DNA from: Deinococcus sp.
Lineage (GTDB): Bacteria > Deinococcota > Deinococci > Deinococcales > Deinococcaceae
Direction: 5' to 3'
Assembly (NCBI RefSeq): GCF_018260405.1
Contig: NZ_JAGLBG010000119.1
Coordinates: forward strand, 1 to 5,540
Length of the DNA: 5,540 bases
Shown here: in pieces, positions 1 to 4,842 of the stretch
Layout of the letters: every line of letters starts with the position of its first letter
How positions within the stretch are numbered: position 1 is the first letter of the stretch
Program-made: the position numbers and the translations under genes
Notes under the pieces: model-generated
The model's input: only the letters and a program-made list of their open reading frames with translations
What the model was told of the DNA's origin: nothing
Database searches by the model: none

Positions 1-38
<38 letters not shown>

Positions 39-52
39 ACAGAAGTTCTCTC

Positions 53-78
53 GCCCCTCATCTCGAGGGGCATTTTTT
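53..78 (+). terminator. Intrinsic terminator of the tRNA-Gly unit
   Basis: A perfect 7-bp stem (GCCCCTC at 53-59 with GAGGGGC at 65-71, loop ATCTC) is followed by a run of six T at 73-78. This is a textbook rho-independent terminator 15 nt after the tRNA CCA end. It separates tRNA transcription from tgt. Confidence 0.92.
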
Positions 79-79
79 A

Positions 80-110
80 TTGCTGTATGGGCTTTAGACA
101 GCCGTACAAT
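80..110 (+). promoter_or_regulatory. Probable tgt promoter giving a leaderless mRNA
   Basis: TACAAT (105-110) matches the -10 consensus at five of six bases and ends 8 nt before the GTG start, placing the transcription start at or within a few bases of the start codon. A weak -35, TTGCTG (80-85), is 19 nt upstream, longer than ideal. GAGG at 111-114 is only 4 nt from the start codon, too close for a normal Shine-Dalgarno. That makes leaderless initiation the better reading. Confidence 0.6.
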
Positions 111-118
111 GAGGTCTT

Positions 119-1261
119 GTGTTCGAGTTTGATATCCATCACCGTGACGGCCTTGCCCGTGTCTCTTCTTTTCATACACCACGGGGCACAGTAACAACAC
201 CCATGTTCATGCCGGTGGGCACACAAGGTACAGTAAAAGGAATCAGCCCAGAGGAACTTCTGAACATCAAGTCGCAGATGATTTTAGGGAATACCTATCA
301 CCTGATGTTACGACCTGGCGAAAAGTTGGTTGAGGCGCATTCTGGACTGCCAGGATTCACAGCATATCCAGGACCGTTTCTGACTGACTCTGGCGGGTTT
401 CAAGTCATGAGCCTGGGCCACATGCGTAAGATTACCGAGCACAGTGTGACTTTCAAAAGCCACCTGGACGGCAGCCTAGTGGAACTTTCGCCGGAGCGCA
501 GCATTGAAGTGCAGGAGGCCCTCGGCGCGGATGTGATTATGGCTTTTGACGAATGTCCGCCCTTCCCGGCGGAAATACCTTATATCAGGGCCAGTCTGGA
601 GCGAACCGCCCGCTGGCTTGAGCGGTGCGTGACCGTTAAGAAGAAACCGGAGCAGGCCCTTTTTGCCATTGTGCAGGGCGGAATTCATGAGGAATTGCGG
701 CAGTTGAGCTTAGATCTCACCTTGCCGTTCAACACACCTGGGTTTGCAATTGGTGGTCTGGCAGTAGGAGAGAGCAAAGAAGAAATGTTCCCGGCAGTGG
801 AATTTACGTCACGGCGTCTACCGGAAAGCAAGCCGCGCTACCTAATGGGCGTGGGCCACCCTGAGGATCTGGTTGCAGGGATAGCGCTTGGCGTAGATAT
901 GTTCGACTGTGTGTACCCGACCCGTACTGGACGCTTTGGCTATGCGCTGACGGATGATGGTCGCCTTAATCTGAATTCCAGTGCGCCACGTCAGCAGCTT
1001 GAGCCGGTGGATGCCGAGTGCGACTGCTACGCCTGCCGCCATTACACACGGGCTTATCTGGCTCACCTATTAAGGGCCGAGGAGATGCTGGCTCCGCGTA
1101 TGCTTTCGCTGCATAATCTGCGTTACTTGCACCGGCTGGTCGAGCGTGCCAGACAGGCGATCGAACAGGGGCGCTACGCTGAGTGGGCCGATGAGTGGGC
1201 AAAGCGGTACTTCAAGGGCAAAGTCCCGGAATGGTTTGCCCACTCAATTCATAGTCGCTAA
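119..1261 (+). CDS. tgt: Queuine/preQ1 tRNA-guanine transglycosylase
   Basis: This 380-residue enzyme exchanges guanine-34 in the anticodon of GUN tRNAs (Asp, Asn, His, Tyr) for preQ1, a step of queuosine synthesis in the cytosol. It is full length for the family and collinear with bacterial Tgt. Visible landmarks are LTDSGGFQV with Asp90, AFDECPP (Asp144, Cys146) and IVQGG (Gln187) for base recognition, GGLAVGE (212-218), and the nucleophile Asp263 in DMFDCVYPTR. The zinc site is Cys301-x-Cys303-x2-Cys306 with His332. Val216 in the LAV motif fits the bacterial preQ1-preferring form. The GTG start is supported by the usual N-terminus (MFEF...) and by the -10 hexamer just upstream; an ATG at 109 is out of frame. 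Its base composition (about 51% G+C over 181-360) is lower than that of the sulfur genes downstream. The neighbouring tRNA-Gly is not a Tgt substrate and has its own terminator, so the adjacency carries no functional message. Confidence 0.98.
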   Translation: MFEFDIHHRDGLARVSSFHTPRGTVTTPMFMPVGTQGTVKGISPEELLNIKSQMILGNTYHLMLRPGEKLVEAHSGLPGFTAYPGPFLTDSGGFQVMSLGHMRKITEHSVTFKSHLDGSLVELSPERSIEVQEALGADVIMAFDECPPFPAEIPYIRASLERTARWLERCVTVKKKPEQALFAIVQGGIHEELRQLSLDLTLPFNTPGFAIGGLAVGESKEEMFPAVEFTSRRLPESKPRYLMGVGHPEDLVAGIALGVDMFDCVYPTRTGRFGYALTDDGRLNLNSSAPRQQLEPVDAECDCYACRHYTRAYLAHLLRAEEMLAPRMLSLHNLRYLHRLVERARQAIEQGRYAEWADEWAKRYFKGKVPEWFAHSIHSR

Positions 1262-1299
1262 AATATTGACCTCCCGGTTGCAGCTTCGCCGTCTCCGAC

Positions 1300-1315
1300 G
1301 CATTTTGCCAAATGC
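1300..1315 (+). other. Small perfect hairpin after tgt
   Basis: GCATTT (1300-1305) and AAATGC (1310-1315) form a 6-bp stem with a TGCC tetraloop, 39 nt after the tgt stop. No T-run follows, so it is not a convincing intrinsic terminator; it could be an mRNA 3' end structure or chance. I see no gene or clear promoter elsewhere in 1262-1429. Confidence 0.35.
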
Positions 1316-1429
1316 ACTCTTGAATTGTCACTAGCTCCTCGTTCCGCACTCGTCTCATGTAAGCGTCACTATGCAAATGCTGTCAGGCGACTCCAGCCGT
1401 CAGGGCGTGTGAAATAGGAACGGACACGT

Positions 1430-1435
1430 TAACCT
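1430..1435 (+). promoter_or_regulatory. Candidate -10 element of the 143-aa membrane protein gene
   Basis: TAACCT fits the TAnnnT pattern and ends 7 nt before the ATG at 1443, the spacing expected for a leaderless transcript. No convincing -35 lies 16-18 nt upstream. The only purine-rich stretch, ATAGGAA at 1414-1420, is 22 nt from the ATG, too far for a Shine-Dalgarno. Confidence 0.4.
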
Positions 1436-1442
1436 GTCAGTA

Positions 1443-1874
1443 ATGACTGATCTCAAACCTCAGCCCACCGATCTGCCGCCAGCTGCCAGGCCCCGGCGTT
1501 TATCTCTAGTTACCATACCGCTGCTCATCTCGGTGGCTATCTCGGCCCTGTATCTACTTTTGGTGCCGTTCCTGGGGCCGCACCTCAACGAGATCATGAC
1601 CGAGTATGACCGGATGAACAAAACCACTACGCCGCCGCTGCCGCCTGAACTGATCAATACGGTCTTGTGGACCAGCTTCTTTTTTCTGGTCATCCTGATT
1701 TTATGGCTCTATAACACTTATCGTGCTTTGCTGCTCGGCAAAAGCTGGGGGCGCGTCTCGGCCATTGTGATTGCCGTGTTCAGCCTGCTCAACTTTCCCA
1801 TTGGAACCATTCTGGGAGTGCTGATGCTTGTCGGCCTCTTCGACCGTGAAGTGACCACTTACGCCAGTAGATAG
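1443..1874 (+). CDS. Small multi-spanning membrane protein, function unknown
   Basis: I do not recognise a named family. The 143 residues show a proline-rich polar N-terminus (1-21) and a hydrophobic segment at 22-44. A hydrophilic loop with charged and Thr/Pro-rich parts follows (about 45-73), then a second segment at 74-93. The last stretch, 104-133, is interrupted by Asn117-Phe118-Pro119-Ile120-Gly121-Thr122 and could be one long helix or two short ones. An FPIGT turn followed by a hydrophobic helix recurs in many uncharacterised small bacterial membrane proteins (recalled, not searched). The tail (DREVTTYASR) is polar. There is no signal peptidase site, catalytic motif or cysteine. It is transcribed in the direction of tgt but 181 nt away, with its own candidate -10, and faces the sulfur operon tail to tail. 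Low codon GC resembles tgt. The reading frame, start context and hydrophobic pattern make it a credible gene. Confidence 0.8.
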   Translation: MTDLKPQPTDLPPAARPRRLSLVTIPLLISVAISALYLLLVPFLGPHLNEIMTEYDRMNKTTTPPLPPELINTVLWTSFFFLVILILWLYNTYRALLLGKSWGRVSAIVIAVFSLLNFPIGTILGVLMLVGLFDREVTTYASR

Positions 1875-1891
1875 AACTGCTGGGAACCCTT

Positions 1892-1913
1892 TAACCTGCG
1901 TCGCAATGGGTTA
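1892..1913 (+). terminator. Weak stem-loop between convergent genes
   Basis: TAACC (1892-1896) pairs with GGTTA (1909-1913), with an inner TGC/GCA pairing (1897-1899 with 1903-1905) and a 3-nt bulge. It lies 18 nt after the stop of the membrane protein gene. There is no T-tract on either strand, so a terminator role is only suggested by position. The rest of the 134-nt gap to 2009 shows no strong terminator for the - strand operon either. Confidence 0.3.
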
Positions 1914-2008
1914 GCTGAGCATCTGCACCTGCCTAGGCTTATCCTGGATTCCGGGTAGACTGAGGACACCTTGATAAACTACCGGCATACTGAGCCTTAT
2001 TCAGCTCG

Positions 2009-2461
2009 TCAGTGCGGCAACCGCGTCTGCAACACTCCGTACAGGTAGGTTCCCAGCAGCGCGAACGCCAGCACCACCAGCGCTGGCCAGACCCCCGCAC
2101 CCAGCAGAACGAAAATCGGGCCGGGGCAAATCCCGGTTAGGCCCCAGCCCACGCCGAAGCACGCGCCGCCCAGCACATACCGCCGCCAGCCGGGGTCTTT
2201 GGGCGTGATGCGGATGCTTTCGCCGTTGCGGGTCTGGCCAAAACGCCGAAGCAATTGCGTGGTTATCAGACCTGTAACCACCGCCGAACCCATCAGCCCG
2301 AACATGTGGAATGACTCGAAGTGGAACATCTCCTGGAGGCGGTACCAGCTGGCCGCCTCCGACTTGACCAACACCACGCCGAAATAGATTCCGGCCAGCA
2401 GGTAGGCCAGCAGCCCAGTGGCGGCGCGAGTTCGGGTCGCGGGTACGGTTGCCGCGCTCAT
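2009..2461 (-). CDS. YeeE/YedE family half-transporter (second of pair, PmpB/DUF6691-like)
   Basis: This 150-residue membrane protein is half the size of full-length YeeE/TsuA thiosulfate transporters. Predicted helices lie near 15-34, 50-71, 96-121 and 124-144. The signature is GGACFGVGWGLTGICPGP (98-115), with Cys101 and Cys112; the GxCPGP loop is typical of the second member of half-size YeeE/YedE pairs. In the family, conserved cysteines of such loops relay a sulfur compound such as thiosulfate through the membrane. Its ATG overlaps the stop of the preceding YeeE gene by 4 nt (ATGA), so the two are probably translationally coupled and form one transporter. It is the last gene of the operon begun by the persulfide dioxygenase. 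The same association (MBL-fold sulfur dioxygenase with two half-size YeeE proteins) is known from the BigR-controlled operon of Xylella. The substrate is inferred; sulfide, sulfite or polysulfide cannot be excluded. Confidence 0.93.
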   Translation of the reverse strand: MSAATVPATRTRAATGLLAYLLAGIYFGVVLVKSEAASWYRLQEMFHFESFHMFGLMGSAVVTGLITTQLLRRFGQTRNGESIRITPKDPGWRRYVLGGACFGVGWGLTGICPGPIFVLLGAGVWPALVVLAFALLGTYLYGVLQTRLPH

Positions 2462-3033
2462 TTAACCAGCCCCAGCAGCAGCGGCAGCAAAAAGTTGGCG
2501 CTCAGGATTCCGGTGGCAAAAAAGGCGACGGTGGCGTATAGGCTAGGCAGTTGCAGCGTGCTGAGGCCGGTAATCGCGTGCCCGCTGGTACAGCCGCCGC
2601 CGTAGCGCGTGCCAAAGCCAATCAGCAGGCCCGACAGCGCCAGAATCAGCCACACGCCGGGTTTGCTCAGGTTGCGTACCTCGGGCGGCACGAGGCTGGG
2701 CTGCACGGTTACGCCCAGTTCGTCCATTGTGTTCAGGCCCGCCGCGCTCAGGTGAACCGGGGTGGGGTTGGCAAAAATGACGCCCGCCAGCAGCCCGCCC
2801 AGCACCAGCCCAGCGGCGAACATCAGGTTCCATTTTTCGGCCCGCCAGTCGTATTTAAAGAATCCCGGCTTGACCCGTTCGGGCAGCAGCACGGCACAGA
2901 GGTGGCGCAGGTTGCTGGAAATCCCGAAACTCTTGTTGCCCAGCCATAGCATCAGCGGCACGGTCAGGCCAATCAGGGGGCCGCCGACCCACCAGGGCCA
3001 GGGCGTTTGCAGAAAATGCACGACGTCGCTCAT
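2458..3033 (-). CDS. YeeE/YedE family half-transporter (first of pair, PmpA-like)
   Basis: The 191-residue protein has hydrophobic segments near 14-32, 68-88, 126-142 and 164-190. It carries the family hallmark RYGGGCTSGHAITGLS (143-158) with Cys148, and also SSNLRHLCA (39-47) with Cys46. Together with the overlapping downstream gene it would rebuild a full YeeE/TsuA-like channel for a sulfur compound in the inner membrane. I chose the ATG at 3033 because family proteins begin with a short lead into PWPWWVGGPLIG. The longer open frame back to 3204 would overlap the dioxygenase gene and adds only Arg/Gln-rich shadow sequence. The gap to the dioxygenase is 59 nt and contains an inverted repeat. 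There is no good Shine-Dalgarno; AACAAT at -12 to -7 resembles a -10, so a minor internal leaderless start is possible. The gene ends in the ATGA overlap with the second half. Confidence 0.94.
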   Translation of the reverse strand: MSDVVHFLQTPWPWWVGGPLIGLTVPLMLWLGNKSFGISSNLRHLCAVLLPERVKPGFFKYDWRAEKWNLMFAAGLVLGGLLAGVIFANPTPVHLSAAGLNTMDELGVTVQPSLVPPEVRNLSKPGVWLILALSGLLIGFGTRYGGGCTSGHAITGLSTLQLPSLYATVAFFATGILSANFLLPLLLGLVK

Positions 3034-3063
3034 GGTTTTATTGTTCCCGAAATAGCGGCGGCG

Positions 3064-3081
3064 GGTGCGGGGCACGGCACC
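3064..3081 (-). other. Intercistronic inverted repeat
   Basis: GGTGC (3064-3068) and GCACC (3077-3081) form a 5-bp GC-rich stem with an 8-nt loop between the dioxygenase-rhodanese gene and the first YeeE gene. On the - strand transcript it is not followed by a U-run. It could adjust mRNA stability or relative expression in the operon rather than end transcription. This is a structural observation only. Confidence 0.3.
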
Positions 3082-3092
3082 TTTGGCCCAAT

Positions 3093-4463
3093 CTACTGCT
3101 GCGCCCTGGCCCAGGCTTCGTAGCCCCCGGCCAGTTCGCTGACCTTGAACCCCTCGGCCCGCAGCAGGCTGGCAGCGGCGCCGCTGCGCGCTCCGCTCTG
3201 GCAATGCACCACGATTTCGCGCTCACGGGGCAGTTCGCCCAGTGTCCAGGGCAGGCGTCCGGCGTGCAGTTGCCTGGCACCGGGAATATGGCCGTCGTCA
3301 TACTCGGTCTTTTTGCGAACATCCAGAATCAGTGCGTCGCCGTGCTGTGGCAATTCGCTGGCTGCAAAGGGTTGCGCCGGTGCAGCAGGCAGATGCTCGG
3401 CGGTCTGGACAAAGCCCTGTACCTCGTCTAGGCCCACCATCCACAGGCGGCGGCGCAGGCTTTCGGCGTCTGCGGCAGAGGCCAGCAGCACCAGCGGACG
3501 CTCGGGCGTGAGCAGCCAGCCGCTCCAGGTTTCAAAGGTCTTGCCCGCCGGAATGTTCACGCTGTTCACCGGGGCGACGGCGTAGTGCTGCTCCCTGGGA
3601 CGGGTGTCCAGCAGCCGTGCGCCGCCCTGGAGCTTGCGGGTCACGTCGGCCAGGTCTAGTTCGGCCAGGGGCGCGACCTGACCCAGCAGCGCCGGTCCGT
3701 CGCGGTTTTGCGCCTTCATGCGTCCGTAGTACAGCGGGGCGTCGGGTTGGCCGCTCAATAGCTCGGCGGTAAAACCCTGCTCGTCGTTCTTTTCTACAAA
3801 TCCGGCCCACCAGCTCAGCGCCCGCTCATAGCCCACCGTGGTCGCCGGAACCGCGCCCAGCGACTTGCCACAGGCACTGCCTGAGCCGTGCGCGGGCCAC
3901 ACCTGCACGTAATCCGGCAGGGTCAGAAATTGGTCGCGCAGGCTGCGGAACATCTGCGCCGCGCCTACAAAGCGGGTCTCCACGCCGCCCGCCGCCTCGT
4001 CCAGCAGGTCGGGCCTGCCCAGGTCACCGACGAACACAAAATCCCCACTGAACAGCATCACCGGCAGGTCGCCGCGCGGCAGGTCACTGACCAGAAAACT
4101 GAGGTGCTCGGGCGTGTGACCGGGGGTATGGCGAGCTTCCACCTTGATATTTCCGACCTTGAAGGTGTCGCCGCAGTGCAATTCTGCGGCCTCAAAGCGG
4201 TACAGCCAGCCGGGGCCACCTTCCGCCGACAGCAGCAGTTTCGCGCCTGTCTGCGCGGCCAGTTCTCGGCTGCCCGACAGGTAATCGGCGTGAATGTGCG
4301 TCTCGGTAACGTGGGTGATCTCCAGCTTTTGCGACTCCGCCTCGGCTAGATATTGCTGAATATCACGCACTGGGTCAATCACCAGACATTCGCCGGTTTT
4401 CTGGCAGCCCACCATGTAGCTGGCCTGCGCCAGATCCTCGTCGTAAAAGCGTTTGAAGAACAT
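3093..4463 (-). CDS. CstB-type persulfide dioxygenase-rhodanese fusion (MBL fold)
   Basis: This 456-residue cytosolic enzyme has three domains. Residues 1-230 are an ETHE1-like metallo-beta-lactamase domain with THIHADYLSG (55-64), TPGHTPEH (113-120), SGDFVFVGDLGRPD (139-152) and PAHGSGSACGKSLG (190-203). By comparison with ETHE1, the Fe(II) ligands should be His56, His116 and Asp141. The family oxidises glutathione or CoA persulfides to sulfite. Residues about 262-355 are a rhodanese-like fold (LLDTRP...) whose catalytic position reads LLASAAD, with no cysteine. Residues 368-456 are an active rhodanese with LDVRKKTEYDDGHIPGA (380-396) and the loop HCQSGARSG, catalytic Cys421. This order and the extra Cys198 match S. 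aureus CstB, which couples sulfur transfer to oxidation and releases thiosulfate. It is the first gene of the operon and starts with an ATG placed 7 nt after a -10, with no Shine-Dalgarno. A hydroxyacylglutathione hydrolase is unlikely, because Tyr61 replaces the usual His of THxHxDH and a rhodanese is fused. Confidence 0.95.
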   Translation of the reverse strand: MFFKRFYDEDLAQASYMVGCQKTGECLVIDPVRDIQQYLAEAESQKLEITHVTETHIHADYLSGSRELAAQTGAKLLLSAEGGPGWLYRFEAAELHCGDTFKVGNIKVEARHTPGHTPEHLSFLVSDLPRGDLPVMLFSGDFVFVGDLGRPDLLDEAAGGVETRFVGAAQMFRSLRDQFLTLPDYVQVWPAHGSGSACGKSLGAVPATTVGYERALSWWAGFVEKNDEQGFTAELLSGQPDAPLYYGRMKAQNRDGPALLGQVAPLAELDLADVTRKLQGGARLLDTRPREQHYAVAPVNSVNIPAGKTFETWSGWLLTPERPLVLLASAADAESLRRRLWMVGLDEVQGFVQTAEHLPAAPAQPFAASELPQHGDALILDVRKKTEYDDGHIPGARQLHAGRLPWTLGELPREREIVVHCQSGARSGAAASLLRAEGFKVSELAGGYEAWARAQQ

Positions 4464-4469
4464 AACTGA

Positions 4470-4488
4470 ACCTATACCCCCTATAGGT
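4470..4488. promoter_or_regulatory. Operator 1: perfect 19-bp inverted repeat for the CsoR/CstR-type repressor
   Basis: ACCTATACCCCCTATAGGT consists of two 7-bp arms (ACCTATA, TATAGGT) around CCCCC. AT-rich flanks around a central run of C/G match the general form of CsoR/CstR operators (ATACCCC...GGGTAT). Its position over the operon -10 and next to a divergently transcribed CsoR-family gene makes it the obvious target. Confidence 0.8.
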
Positions 4489-4498
4489 ATATCGTCAA
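4471..4498 (-). promoter_or_regulatory. Promoter of the persulfide operon, leaderless
   Basis: Read on the - strand, TTGACG (4498-4493, five of six to consensus) is followed 16 nt later by TATAGG (4476-4471, four of six). Then come 7 nt and the ATG of the dioxygenase gene at 4463. Transcription would begin at the A of the start codon or very near it. The 19-bp palindrome at 4470-4488 covers the -10 and most of the spacer, so a bound repressor would exclude RNA polymerase. Confidence 0.8.
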
Positions 4499-4519
4499 CT
4501 TAGTGACCATCTTTATCAC

Positions 4520-4548
4520 TTGTCGTGCGCGGCCTTTTGTCCGACAAT
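4520..4548 (+). promoter_or_regulatory. Promoter of the CsoR/CstR-type repressor gene, leaderless
   Basis: TTGTCG (4520-4525) and GACAAT (4543-4548) are separated by exactly 17 nt; each matches consensus at four of six bases. Six nt separate the -10 from the ATG at 4555, so the mRNA would start at or next to the start codon. No Shine-Dalgarno is visible. The two divergent promoters share a 91-nt intergenic region. Confidence 0.6.
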
Positions 4549-4554
4549 GTAACC

Positions 4555-4842
4555 ATGTGTGCCTCTATACCCCCCATAACTGTGCCGCCTATTGGCCCAG
4601 AAGACGAGAAGCTGCTCAAGCGGCTGCGGCGCGTTGAGGGCCAGGTGCGCGGGATCCAGAAGATGATTGAAGAAGGCCGTGACTGCCACGACATCCTGAC
4701 CCAGTTCGCGGCAGTTCGCAGCGCCCTGGACACGGCGGGCGAGGGTCTGCTGGAGCAGTACGCCCTGGGCTGCCGCGCCCGCCCTGGCGAGGCCGTTACG
4801 CCCAGCGACGTGGTACGGGCCGTGAAGTTGCTGCGGGGGTAG
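4555..4842 (+). CDS. CsoR-family repressor of the persulfide-sensing CstR type
   Basis: The 95-residue all-helical regulator (DUF156 fold, dimers or tetramers) shows the family core KRLRRVEGQVRGIQKMIEEG (22-41) and DCHDILTQFAAVRSALD (43-59). CsoR copper sensors use C-x24-H-x3-C. Here the pattern is Cys44-x24-Tyr69-x3-Cys73: the histidine is replaced, while the two cysteines keep the 29-residue spacing of Cys31/Cys60 in S. aureus CstR. That argues for sensing persulfides by cysteine cross-linking rather than Cu(I). It stands divergent to the dioxygenase operon, with operators at both genes, and probably represses both. I chose ATG 4555 because of promoter geometry. A GTG at 4525 would lie inside the -35, and a GTG at 4582 would give 86 residues and leave operator 2 untranslated. 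The 15-residue N-terminal lead is Pro/Ile-rich with an extra Cys2, partly dictated by the embedded operator. Confidence 0.93.
   Translation: MCASIPPITVPPIGPEDEKLLKRLRRVEGQVRGIQKMIEEGRDCHDILTQFAAVRSALDTAGEGLLEQYALGCRARPGEAVTPSDVVRAVKLLRG
4565..4578. promoter_or_regulatory. Operator 2: near copy of the operator core inside the repressor coding sequence
   Basis: CTATACCCCCCATA matches positions 4472-4485 of operator 1 (CTATACCCCCTATA) at 13 of 14 bases. The right palindromic arm then degrades (AAC instead of GGT), so the site is probably weaker. It lies in codons 4-8, about 11-24 nt after the predicted transcription start, suggesting autoregulation by blocking initiation or early elongation. 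Confidence 0.6.

Noticed and set aside
3034..3204. Longer frame of the first YeeE gene (248 residues)
   Set aside because: The extension overlaps the end of the dioxygenase gene and translates as Arg/Gln-rich antiframe sequence. The family start matches ATG 3033.
3888..4349. Open frame of 153 codons on the + strand inside the dioxygenase gene
   Set aside because: It is the antisense of the metallo-beta-lactamase domain, whose motifs on the - strand are unambiguous.
3093..4463. Glyoxalase II (hydroxyacylglutathione hydrolase) assignment
   Set aside because: The THxHxDH motif ends in Tyr61, a rhodanese with intact CQSGARS is fused, and the context is sulfur metabolism.
4525..4554. Longer repressor frame starting at GTG 4525 (105 residues)
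   Set aside because: The extra ten codons overlap the -35 to -10 region of the best promoter, and the GTG has no ribosome binding site. The family core does not need them.
4555..4842. Copper-sensing CsoR assignment
   Set aside because: The copper-binding histidine is Tyr69, and the neighbours are sulfur enzymes rather than a copper ATPase or chaperone.
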